Part shown: positions 16,737 to 23,579 of the stretch, piece after piece | How positions within the stretch are numbered: position 1 is the first letter of the stretch | Layout of the letters: each line of letters opens with the position of its first letter | Assembly: GCA_030524785.1 (NCBI GenBank) | Contig: JAUNFZ010000018.1 | Span: forward strand, 1 to 40,397 | From: Eubacteriales bacterium | GTDB taxonomy: Bacteria > Bacillota > Clostridia > Lachnospirales > Lachnospiraceae | Direction: 5' to 3' | Length of the DNA: 40,397 nt | Position numbers and translations under genes: made by a program | Notes under the pieces: generated by a model | The model's database searches: none | What the model was told of the DNA's origin: nothing | The model's input: the letters and a program-made list of their open reading frames with translations, nothing else

Positions 16737-16795
16737 CATATCTAAAAGGTTATTTTTTGGAGTGATAACCACAGAAAATAACCAGTTTAGATATG
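16737..16795 (+). repeat. About 20-bp imperfect palindrome upstream of the second recombinase
   Basis: CATATCTAAAAGGTTATTTT (16737-16756) is complementary to 16775-16795 apart from a one-base indel/mismatch. The 18-nt loop contains a second ATAACC (16765-16770) that can also pair with GGTTAT (16748-16753), giving two mutually exclusive hairpins. This could act as an attenuator-like switch or as a protein-binding palindrome. Confidence 0.7.
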
Positions 16796-16955
16796 AAATA
16801 CGCGTATAGTGATATGGATGATTTATGCCGTGACAGCTTGCGACTGTTTCTTGGCGTGCCGTGAAAGTCCATATGATGATTTCCATGATGGGGCAACATG
16901 CAAAATGCCTTACGGCGGTTCAACAAATTGCAAATTTATCAAAGGGGGGAGTATT

Positions 16956-17993
16956 ATGGGGAATTTAAGATATGACATGAAGGAAGCCTGTTTAAACCAT
17001 ACTTATGCAGATGGCGCTGGAAAGCAGATACAAGATAACGATAGCGCAAGGATATATCGCAAGAGTATTAATTCCTTTTGTTTATGGATTAAAAACACAT
17101 ATAAAATTAACAATATTAGACAGCTTGAAAAAGCCGGCGGAGCGTTGAAATATGTGCAGGAGTATGAGCAGAAATTGGAGACACAGGGAAAAAGCGCCAG
17201 TACAATTCATACATATCTTTCACCGATTTGTAAAGGGCTTGGAATACATTTGAATGAAATTGAAAAACCGCATCGCAATGCAACAGAAATAATACGCAGT
17301 AGAAATGTGGACAGCAACCGGCAAGGCAAAAAGGATGTACAAAACCAGAAGTACCGGCGTCTGGTGGAATTTCAGCAGATGGTTGGCTTGCGGCGATCTG
17401 AATTGGCACGGTTGAAAGTTGGTGATGTCGCCAGAGACGAGAGAGGTTATTTTTGCATATCCGTTTCACGGGGAAAAGGCGGAAAAGCACAGTTGCAGAG
17501 GATTTTGCCGGAGGACATTCCGGCGGTAAAAGAGATTATAAAATCAGCAGTTGCCGCGGCGAGAAGCAGCGGTATGCCTTATGATGAGATTAAGCTGTTT
17601 ACACCGGTCGAATTAAAGAATAAAATTGATCTGCATGGTATGAGAGCAGCACAAGCAAGAAAAGCATATGCATATTATTTGGATAGATGTAAAACAGCGG
17701 ATGGAAAAGAAAAGATTCGACAGGAGTTAGTGGATAGGTGGAATGTTTGCCATGGGGAAAAAGAGCGGATTAGAGCATCTGGGGACGGATATACTGCTTT
17801 TTCATCCGCTGCGCGGCGGTTTATTCGGGAGTTTTCTATGGCTGGGAAATATGAACTACGCGGGGATAATAAGATTCGCGCGTTGGCATCCGGCAGACCG
17901 ATTATATATGATCGGACAGCATTATTGGCAGTGAGTGTGTTTCATTTGTCGCATTGGAGAAATGATGTGACAGTAAAACATTACATGCTTTGA
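16956..17993 (+). CDS. Second, atypical tyrosine recombinase
   Basis: Predicted DNA strand-exchange enzyme of 345 residues. The N-terminal half (about 25-110) resembles a SAM-like core-binding domain. Catalytic candidates are Arg146 in MVGLRRSELARLKVGD, Lys176 or a nearby Lys in SRGKGGKAQ, His227 and Arg230 in DLHGMRAA, His333 in HLSHWRNDVTV and Tyr343 in KHYML at the very C terminus. About 100 residues separate HGMR from LSHW, whereas about 25 is usual, so this family has a helical insertion. ATG 16956 follows GGGGGGAG at 16944-16951. It might act in excision, dimer resolution or inversion; the sequence does not say which. Confidence 0.75.
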   Translation: MGNLRYDMKEACLNHTYADGAGKQIQDNDSARIYRKSINSFCLWIKNTYKINNIRQLEKAGGALKYVQEYEQKLETQGKSASTIHTYLSPICKGLGIHLNEIEKPHRNATEIIRSRNVDSNRQGKKDVQNQKYRRLVEFQQMVGLRRSELARLKVGDVARDERGYFCISVSRGKGGKAQLQRILPEDIPAVKEIIKSAVAAARSSGMPYDEIKLFTPVELKNKIDLHGMRAAQARKAYAYYLDRCKTADGKEKIRQELVDRWNVCHGEKERIRASGDGYTAFSSAARRFIREFSMAGKYELRGDNKIRALASGRPIIYDRTALLAVSVFHLSHWRNDVTVKHYML

Positions 17994-18098
17994 CAGTGGC
18001 AGTATTTTTCCGATACATTTCCTATATAAAAACATAATCAGTAAGGGCGGCAGCATTTCCTGCTGTCCGTCCTTGACTACCAACTCGTAAAAGCAAAG

Positions 18099-18151
18099 CG
18101 AGACTGTCAACGGCGGGCGTAGCCCGTTCATCTGGACCGTTGACCGGCTCG
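18099..18151. repeat. Nested extended stem-loop, possible origin or RNA structure
   Basis: CGAG (18099-18102) pairs with CTCG (18148-18151); after a 3-nt internal loop, GTCAACGG (18106-18113) pairs with CCGTTGAC (18137-18144). Inside, CGGGC (18114-18118) pairs with GCCCG (18122-18126), leaving a 10-nt bulge. There is no T tract, so a plain terminator is unlikely. A GC-rich island in AT-rich DNA downstream of the recombinase fits a double-strand or single-strand origin, an oriT-like site or a structured RNA. Confidence 0.65.
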
Positions 18152-18172
18152 ACTGATTTTGCTATGCATTTA

Positions 18173-18346
18173 TTAATTTGACATATTATCGGATTTGACA
18201 TATTCGGCTAATTCCGGACATAATTCCACAAATTTCATTTGCTCCTCTAATGTCATATCAGATACAAATTTTTCAAAAAACTCGTTGTCCGTCATGCTTA
18301 CTAATCCTTTAATGTTTCGCAACTGTTTGTCTGTATAGTTATTCAT
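18173..18346 (-). CDS. Small acidic protein of the element (57 aa)
   Basis: A short gene encoding MNNYTDKQLRNIKGLVSMTD and a further 37 residues, ending YVKSDNMSN. It is rich in Glu and Met, predicted helical, and has no membrane segment. GGAG lies 8 nt upstream of the ATG. It is divergent from the first HTH gene with a palindrome between them, a pattern seen for regulator/antirepressor or regulator/partner pairs. I do not recognise the family. Confidence 0.6.
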   Translation of the reverse strand: MNNYTDKQLRNIKGLVSMTDNEFFEKFVSDMTLEEQMKFVELCPELAEYVKSDNMSN

Positions 18347-18417
18347 TTGCTTTGCTCCATTTCATTTATGATTTTTGTAGTACTTCGTCTTATAAAAATA
18401 TATTCGGTTTCACGAAG

Positions 18418-18437
18418 ATATTCAAGCATATGAATAT
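18418..18437. promoter_or_regulatory. Operator-like palindrome between divergent small genes
   Basis: ATATTCA (18418-18424) and TGAATAT (18431-18437) form a perfect 7-bp inverted repeat with a 6-nt spacer. It lies between the minus-strand 57-residue gene and the first HTH gene and is a plausible binding site for a dimeric HTH repressor. Confidence 0.55.
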
Positions 18438-18482
18438 GTTTTATGGTGTATCTTACAAGATAAAGAGGGTAGGACAACCATA

Positions 18483-18701
18483 ATGATTGATTACAGTCCA
18501 TTTTGGAATACGTTGAGAAATTCTGATGAGAATTGGTATACATTAACAACAAAACATAATATGTCCCACAGCACATTACACCGCTTGAAGCATAATAAGG
18601 ATGTTTCCATGAAAACTGTTAATGACCTATGTAGAATTTTGCACTGCAATATTCAGGATATCTGTATTTACGTCCCATCTGACACCGACCAACCGCTATA
18701 A
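18483..18701 (+). CDS. Cro/CI-type HTH regulator 1
   Basis: A 72-residue DNA-binding protein consisting almost only of an HTH domain (HTH_26/XRE type). HNMSHSTLHRLKHNKDVSMK is the likely recognition region, followed by TVNDLCRILHC, the usual end of the fold. It is paralogous to the next gene (shared MIDYxPFW, SDE, NDLCRIL and PSDxDQ). It probably controls the element's genes as a repressor or Cro-like factor. Confidence 0.82.
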   Translation: MIDYSPFWNTLRNSDENWYTLTTKHNMSHSTLHRLKHNKDVSMKTVNDLCRILHCNIQDICIYVPSDTDQPL

Positions 18702-18817
18702 GAACAGCTTAAAAATATTTTCTATTTTAATGATTAAAGCATAGTCATTTTCCTAACTATAGTCAAGAATGAAACCACGAATTATGCTCATAATATAATT
18801 TATTGTGAGGGTTTACT

Positions 18818-19036
18818 GTGATTGACTATACGCCATTTTGGGATACATTAAAAAAATCGGATGAGACAACATATACGCTGATTCATAAGCATGGTATTTC
18901 AAGTGCGATAATTGACAAGCTGCGTAAAAATAAGCCGATGAATACGACTACATTAAACGACTTGTGCCGTATTCTGAATTGCCAGCTATCAGATATAGCA
19001 CGCTATATTCCATCTGATGCTGATCAATCACTATAA
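18818..19036 (+). CDS. Cro/CI-type HTH regulator 2, paralogue of the preceding gene
   Basis: A 72-residue HTH protein that aligns over its whole length with the preceding one but differs in the recognition helix (HGISSAIIDKLRKNKPMNTT versus HNMSHSTLHRLKHNKDVSMK). It therefore probably binds a different site. It starts with GTG at 18818 after GTGAGGG. A terminator follows directly. Two paralogous mini-repressors in tandem suggest a CI/Cro-like switch made by gene duplication. Confidence 0.82.
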   Translation: MIDYTPFWDTLKKSDETTYTLIHKHGISSAIIDKLRKNKPMNTTTLNDLCRILNCQLSDIARYIPSDADQSL

Positions 19037-19037
19037 A

Positions 19038-19069
19038 AGCCGGAACATTTTTCATGTCCGGCTATTTTT
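19038..19069 (+). terminator. Terminator after the twin HTH genes
   Basis: AGCCGG (19038-19043) pairs with CCGGCT (19058-19063), with an extra ACAT/ATGT pairing inside, followed by ATTTTTT. Confidence 0.85.
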
Positions 19070-19149
19070 TGGAAATAATATAAAGAGATAGCTAAAAAGG
19101 AGCGATTACAACCAGTATTCCTTTCTATAATTTTAACTGAGCTTACAAG

Positions 19150-19179
19150 ATACTAACTTTTTACTAACATCTTACTAAC
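19150..19179 (+). promoter_or_regulatory. Arm-type recombinase site candidates, right end
   Basis: ATACTAAC (19150-19157), TTACTAAC (19161-19168) and TTACTAAC (19172-19179) recur with an 11-nt period, about one helical turn. They mirror the two copies near the left end, in the same orientation, as expected for integrase arm sites flanking attP. Confidence 0.65.
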
Positions 19180-19259
19180 TTTTGCTTTTTTGCGAAATTG
19201 TTAATTTAAAAATGCCGTATTTATGCGGCTTCCGGCGCCTTTCAAATTTGCCTTGAGGG

Positions 19260-19402
19260 ACGCAAAGGTCGCGGGTTCGAATCCCGTTGTCTCCATTTTT
19301 TGTAGAAGCAGAGGTCAAGAATCCTTATAAAATGGGTATTCTTGATCTCTTATTTTTTGTCGGGACAATGTGATTTAGGGTGAAAAACCTCAAAAAATCT
19401 TA
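19260..19402 (+). repeat. attR-like direct repeat with partial tRNA-Ala
   Basis: The first 36 nt equal the 3' end of tRNA-Ala (11890-11925) without the 5' half. The rest repeats the tRNA terminator hairpin and downstream DNA. This is probably the original chromosomal 3' end, displaced by integration. The gap from 19037 to 19443 otherwise holds only the terminator, the arm sites and this repeat. Confidence 0.9.
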
Positions 19403-19443
19403 GTATGCTTTGGTTCTCTTGACAGGATGCGCACCAGCATGTT

Positions 19444-21177
19444 TTACCGGCACTGCTTAATTCCGCTGATATCCGAGTCGATCACCATGGAGTAATTTGT
19501 GTGATAGATCACAAATCCCGGCTTCGCGCCGTTTACCTTTTTGACGTGTTTCTTTTCCACATAGTCGATCTCCACCTTTTGAGCGGAGCGGTTGCTGGAA
19601 TAATATGCGGCAAGTCGTGCGGCTTCCTCGAAGGTGGAATCCGGCGGCATCTCATTGTTTGCTTTTACGATTACATGGGAGCCCGGCGCGCCTTTGGCGT
19701 GAAACCACCAGTCGCTTCCCACAGCAAATTTAAAGGTTAAATCTTCATTTTGAAAATTATTTTTCCCCACATACATATGGTAGCCGTCCGAAGAAATATA
19801 GTGGAAAGGGCGGGAGGTGACTTTGACGCGCTTTCCTGACGTGCGGCGCCGGATATAACCGTATTCGGTCAGCTCCTCCTTAATTTCCACAAGATCTTCC
19901 TCGGTAAGCGCGATATTCAGGGCGGTTTCCACAGAGGCCAGATGCTCAATTTCTTCTTTTGTCTCAAGAATCAGGCTGCTGAGTGCTTCATAGGTGCGCT
20001 TCAGCTTACCATATTTGTCAAAATATTTTTTTGCGTTTTCCTGGGGCGTGAGAGTCTGGTCCAGGGGAATGGTGATCGTTTCCCCGGTATAATAATTTAC
20101 TGCCTCAAAGCTTTTTGCCCCTTCCGGCACGCCGTATCCGTAGGTGTTGATCAGTTCGCCGTAAATGCGGTATTTATCCCGCTTTTCGGTGTCTTTCAGC
20201 TGCTTTAGCTGAAGCTCGTACTTCTTGCGGGAACGGTCCAGGGCGGTCTGAACAATCCGGCGCAGGTCCGCAGATTTCTGGCGGATGCGGGTAAGCGTGT
20301 TTTTGACCGCATAATACGATTCCAGCATAGCGGAGACGCTTGGAAAGTCCTCCCGGCGCAGGTCGCTGTAGAGCGTCAGGGGAAGTACGGAAAAATCCAC
20401 GGGTTCCCGGCCGCGGTAAATGATGCCGGGCGTAAATTCACAGCTTTTAATGCTGTCCGTCATCAGCTCAAACTGACGGAACAGATGGCAGAGCTCGGTT
20501 TCGGAAAAACTGTTGGCGCTTTGGGATGATTCCAGCGAGGCCCTGTGACAGAGCTCCTCGGCAATCAGAGGGCTGATGCCGGTAAAAGAAGTATAGATGG
20601 CTTTTGCCAGCGAAACAGGTTTTTTGGTTACTGCCTCTGTGAAATCTTCCAGCGAAACGCTGAGGGGATCAAGCTTTTTCTGGGTGTCGGGTATAAAGTA
20701 GGTTCTTCCCGGAAGCACCTCCCGCACGGAGCTTACCTGCGCGGAGATATGCTTAATGCTGTCGATAATCATATCCTCCTGCCGGAAAATAATGTTGCTG
20801 TGCTTGCCCATGATCTCCAGGGTAAGAGTCTTCTGGCAGACGTCTCCAAGATCATTTAAGTGCTCAATATCAAAATGAATGATACGTTCCAGGCCGGGCT
20901 GGCGGATGGCGGTAATTTTGCCGCCGCTGATATGCTTGCGCAGAAGCATACAGAAATTTGGAGCCGTCAGCGGGCTGGGTTTATTTATCTCCGTAAAATA
21001 GATCAGCGGAAGGCTTGCATCGGCGCAGAGAAGCAGGCGGTAGGAAACGCGCCCGTTTTTGATGGTGAGTATCAGTTCATCCGGCTCTGGCTGTGCAATT
21101 TTATTGATGCGTCCGCCAAGAATACAGTCGTTCAGTTCCCGGACCATGGCGGCGATCACAATTCCGTCGAGTGCCAT
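19444..21177 (-). CDS. rqcH: Ribosome quality control protein RqcH (NFACT family, Rqc2/FbpA homologue)
   Basis: Binds stalled 50S-peptidyl-tRNA complexes and recruits tRNA-Ala to add C-terminal alanine tails that mark truncated proteins for degradation. The 577-residue protein has NFACT-N (about 1-200), HhH and coiled-coil regions (about 285-430), and NFACT-R (YHMYVGKNNFQNEDLTFKF, DWWFHAKGAPGSHVIVKA). The position that is Asp97-Arg98 in Bacillus RqcH reads Glu97-Arg98 here (GLERII), a conservative change. GGAGG lies just upstream of the ATG. It is divergent from yicC. Its partner tRNA-Ala type happens to be the tRNA disrupted and rebuilt next door. Confidence 0.92.
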   Translation of the reverse strand: MALDGIVIAAMVRELNDCILGGRINKIAQPEPDELILTIKNGRVSYRLLLCADASLPLIYFTEINKPSPLTAPNFCMLLRKHISGGKITAIRQPGLERIIHFDIEHLNDLGDVCQKTLTLEIMGKHSNIIFRQEDMIIDSIKHISAQVSSVREVLPGRTYFIPDTQKKLDPLSVSLEDFTEAVTKKPVSLAKAIYTSFTGISPLIAEELCHRASLESSQSANSFSETELCHLFRQFELMTDSIKSCEFTPGIIYRGREPVDFSVLPLTLYSDLRREDFPSVSAMLESYYAVKNTLTRIRQKSADLRRIVQTALDRSRKKYELQLKQLKDTEKRDKYRIYGELINTYGYGVPEGAKSFEAVNYYTGETITIPLDQTLTPQENAKKYFDKYGKLKRTYEALSSLILETKEEIEHLASVETALNIALTEEDLVEIKEELTEYGYIRRRTSGKRVKVTSRPFHYISSDGYHMYVGKNNFQNEDLTFKFAVGSDWWFHAKGAPGSHVIVKANNEMPPDSTFEEAARLAAYYSSNRSAQKVEIDYVEKKHVKKVNGAKPGFVIYHTNYSMVIDSDISGIKQCR

Positions 21178-21277
21178 AGAGAAATTCCTCCTTTCAGATG
21201 TTTCCCTCCAAGTATACCATCTGGGGGAAAAAGTGGCAAGATTTAGAAAGGTTTTAGAAATGAATCAAGGGAAACGA

Positions 21278-21306
21278 TTGACTGAGAAATTAATTTGACT
21301 TATAAT
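21278..21306 (+). promoter_or_regulatory. Promoter of the yicC-remA-gmk-rpoZ operon
   Basis: TTGACT (21278-21283), a 17-nt spacer and perfect TATAAT (21301-21306) lie about 57 nt upstream of the yicC start. Confidence 0.8.
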
Positions 21307-21362
21307 ATCTTACAGTGGTTTCATATGCCATACGATCAAATGGCAGTGTAAGGAGAAAAAAT

Positions 21363-22241
21363 ATGATTAAGAGCATGACAGGCTTTGGCAGATGCGAAAG
21401 CCAGCAGGGAGACCGGAAATTTACGGTGGAGATGAAATCGGTAAACCACCGGTATTTCGATGTGAGCATAAAAATGCCGAAGAAACTGAGCTTCTTTGAA
21501 TCGGCAATCCGGGCTTTGCTGAAAAACTACATTCAGAGAGGAAAAGTGGATGTATTTATTACATACGAAGACTTTGCCGCAGAAAACGTATCTCTGAAAT
21601 ATAATGAAAATCTTGCGGCTGAATACCTGAAGTACTACAGACAAATGGCGCAGACCTTCGGCCTGGAGGACGATATGCGCGTGTCTGCCCTGGGACGGTG
21701 CCCGGAGGTGCTTACCATGGAAGAACAGACGGTGGATGAAAACGAAATCTGGGCTGTTTTGGAGGAAGCATTAAACGGCGCCAGCCGTCAGTTTACGGAG
21801 AGCAGGATCCGCGAGGGAGAGGCGCTGAAAGCCGATATATCCGCAAAGCTGGACGGCATGCTTGTGGATGTAAAGGCGGTGGAGGAGAGATTTCCGCAGA
21901 TCATGGAGGCGTACCGCCAGAAACTTACGGAGAAGGTGAAGGAGCTGCTGGGCGATACCCAGATGGACGAGGGGAGGATCGCCGCGGAGGTTGTATTGTT
22001 TGCCGACAAAATATGCACGGATGAGGAGACCGTCCGGCTGAAAAGCCATATCGAGAGCATGCGGGGAGAACTGGAAAAAGGCGGAAGCGTCGGCCGCAAG
22101 CTGGATTTTATTGCCCAGGAAATGAACCGCGAGGCAAATACGATTCTCTCAAAGGCAAACGACCTTGAGACGTCAAATCTTGCGATCAATTTAAAAACGG
22201 AAATTGAAAAAATCCGTGAACAGATTCAAAATATTGAATAG
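21363..22241 (+). CDS. yicC: YicC/YloC family endoribonuclease
   Basis: A 292-residue cytosolic protein of the YicC family, whose members have been shown to be endoribonucleases. The N-terminal signature MIKSMTGFGR and VEMKSVNHRYFDVSIKMP, and the C-terminal DUF1732 segment RKLDFIAQEMNREANTILSK, identify it. ATG 21363 follows AAGGAG at 21350-21355. It is the first gene of an operon whose next genes are remA, gmk and rpoZ, a conserved order in Clostridia and Bacilli. Confidence 0.93.
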   Translation: MIKSMTGFGRCESQQGDRKFTVEMKSVNHRYFDVSIKMPKKLSFFESAIRALLKNYIQRGKVDVFITYEDFAAENVSLKYNENLAAEYLKYYRQMAQTFGLEDDMRVSALGRCPEVLTMEEQTVDENEIWAVLEEALNGASRQFTESRIREGEALKADISAKLDGMLVDVKAVEERFPQIMEAYRQKLTEKVKELLGDTQMDEGRIAAEVVLFADKICTDEETVRLKSHIESMRGELEKGGSVGRKLDFIAQEMNREANTILSKANDLETSNLAINLKTEIEKIREQIQNIE

Positions 22242-22253
22242 GTGGGAAAAAAG

Positions 22254-22526
22254 TTGGCTAGATTAATGAATATCGGTTTTGGAAACGTGGTAAACACAGC
22301 AAAGATCGTTGCAGTGGTAAGTCCTGAGGCGGCTCCTATCAAGCGCTTGGTGCAGAACGCCAGACAGCTTGGAAAGGTGATTGACGCAACCCAGGGCAAA
22401 AGAACAAAATCTGTGATTGTTACAGAAAATGATTACATAGTGCTCTCGGCCCTGTTGCCGGACACACTGGGAAAAAGGTTTTGCGTGAATTTTGAGGACG
22501 CGAAAGGGGACGCAGATGAAACGTAA
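22254..22526 (+). CDS. remA: RemA-like DNA-binding regulator (DUF370)
   Basis: Small regulator of 90 residues that in Bacillus activates extracellular-matrix and osmoprotection genes as an oligomeric ring. The signature LMNIGFGNVVN and VSPEAAPIKRLVQNAR is clear. I chose TTG 22254, which gives MARLMNIGFGN and lies 8 nt after AGGTGG (22240-22245); an in-frame GTG at 22242 overlaps the yicC stop region and lacks such spacing. It overlaps the start of gmk by 11 nt, so translation is coupled. Confidence 0.9.
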   Translation: MARLMNIGFGNVVNTAKIVAVVSPEAAPIKRLVQNARQLGKVIDATQGKRTKSVIVTENDYIVLSALLPDTLGKRFCVNFEDAKGDADET

Positions 22527-23166
22527 AGGGATTTTGCTGGTGATTTCCGGTTTTGCGGGAACGGGAAAAGGCTCTCTGGTCTCTGCGCTGACAGAAAATT
22601 ATCCGAATTACGCTCTGTCTGTCTCGGCGACTACGCGGGCCCCGCGTCCGGGTGAAAAGGAAGGCGTGCACTATTTCTTTAAGTCAAAAGAGGAATTTCA
22701 GAAAATGATCGCCGCCGGAGAACTGATTGAGTATGCTCAGTATGTGGAAAATTATTACGGTACGCCGAAAGCATATGTGGAGCAGCAGATGGAAGCGGGA
22801 AAGGATGTGATCCTGGAGATAGAGATACAGGGAGCGCTGAAGATCAAGGAGAAGTTTCCGGAGGCGCTGCTGTTGTTTGTAGTTCCGCCGGATGCGGACA
22901 CTCTGGAGGAGCGGCTCCGCAAGAGAAACACAGAATCCCCGGAGGTCATCCGAAAACGCCTGCTCCGGGCTGTGGAGGAATCGGAGTACATCAGCCGGTA
23001 CGATTATCTGATCGTCAATGACGATCTTATGGCGTGTATGGAGGAGACCCATGCGATTATTCAGAGCGAACATTTCTGTACATTCCGCAACGGGGAATTT
23101 ATTGAGACTTTGCAGCGCGATCTGAAAAAGTTTCAGCTGCCAGCGCAGCAGCAGGCTGCAAAATAA
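22516..23166 (+). CDS. gmk: Guanylate kinase
   Basis: Phosphorylates GMP to GDP with ATP. The 216-residue protein has the P-loop SGFAGTGKGSLV, the GMP-binding SVSATTRAPRPGEKEGVHYFF segment (split here as SVSATTRAPRPGE and GVHYFF), and the LID-region RLRKRNTESPEVIRKRL. In the P-loop, FAGTGKGS replaces the more usual GPSGAGKST, a form common in clostridial paralogues. ATG 22516 overlaps the end of remA. Position between remA and rpoZ is the conserved one. Confidence 0.93.
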   Translation: MKRKGILLVISGFAGTGKGSLVSALTENYPNYALSVSATTRAPRPGEKEGVHYFFKSKEEFQKMIAAGELIEYAQYVENYYGTPKAYVEQQMEAGKDVILEIEIQGALKIKEKFPEALLLFVVPPDADTLEERLRKRNTESPEVIRKRLLRAVEESEYISRYDYLIVNDDLMACMEETHAIIQSEHFCTFRNGEFIETLQRDLKKFQLPAQQQAAK

Positions 23167-23197
23167 AACAGACAGAGAGTATGAGGAGGAAAAAATT

Positions 23198-23536
23198 ATG
23201 TTGCACCCATCTTATGCAGAATTAATCAAAGTGGTAAACAATGAGACAGAAGGTGATACGCCGGTGGTAAACAGCCGTTATTCCATCGTGCTGGCGACGG
23301 CGAAAAGAGCGCGTCAGATTATCAATGGAAGAAAGCCCATGTCTATGCCAAGCGTTGATAAGCCGCTGAGTATTGCGGTAGACGAATTAAATAAGGGACT
23401 GCTCAAAATCCAGCCCGAGGAGGAAGTAAGCGACCTTGAGGTGAGCGAAATGCCAGAGGAAATCAAAAGCCAGAGCGTGGACGGCGCACAGGCGGATGTG
23501 GACGATACCGCACAGGAGCAGACTGCGGAAGAATAA
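23198..23536 (+). CDS. rpoZ: RNA polymerase omega subunit
   Basis: Assists assembly of RNA polymerase. The 112-residue protein shows the omega signature SRYSIVLATAKRARQIINGR followed by KPLSIAVDELNKGLL. The C-terminal 40 residues are an acidic, poorly conserved tail. GAGG precedes the ATG, and it directly follows gmk in the operon. Confidence 0.93.
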   Translation: MLHPSYAELIKVVNNETEGDTPVVNSRYSIVLATAKRARQIINGRKPMSMPSVDKPLSIAVDELNKGLLKIQPEEEVSDLEVSEMPEEIKSQSVDGAQADVDDTAQEQTAEE

Positions 23537-23579
23537 TCGTCAGACAGTGTCCGCTGTTATATGACAGGAGGCGACTTCT

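Larger units (their letters stand above)
16393..16955. promoter_or_regulatory. 563-nt control region with repeats and palindromes
   Basis: No convincing gene lies here. The region holds an inverted pair GTAGGTGT (16444-16451)/ACACCTAC (16533-16540), the 18-bp direct repeats described separately, a CGCCA/TGGCG hairpin around 16681-16699 preceded by AAGGAG, and a long palindrome at 16737-16795. Its length, AT richness and repeats suggest a divergent promoter region or a replication origin of the element. Confidence 0.6.
11890..19402. mobile_element. Integrative element in tRNA-Ala(CGC), about 7.37 kb
   Basis: The element is bounded by direct repeats of the tRNA 3' end and terminator (11890-12034 and 19260-19402). 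The integrase gene abuts the left repeat, and base composition inside is visibly more AT-rich than in the flanking core genes. It carries a tyrosine integrase (minus), a helicase-like P-loop ATPase (plus), an SSB-like protein and an unknown protein (minus), a second tyrosine recombinase (plus), a 57-residue protein (minus) and twin HTH proteins (plus). I find no relaxase, T4SS, capsid, terminase or cargo such as resistance genes. It could be a satellite, a plasmid-like integrative element or a degraded phage or ICE. All main genes are intact, which argues against decay. Confidence 0.88.

Noticed and set aside
16809-16955. 49-residue N-terminal extension of the second recombinase from GTG 16809
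   Set aside because: The extension is Cys-rich and unlike recombinase N termini, and the ribosome binding site supports ATG 16956.
16873-16968. 31-residue frame overlapping the start of the second recombinase
   Set aside because: It could be a leader peptide, but it has no ribosome binding site and no recognisable sequence. The recombinase has its own strong site at 16944-16951.
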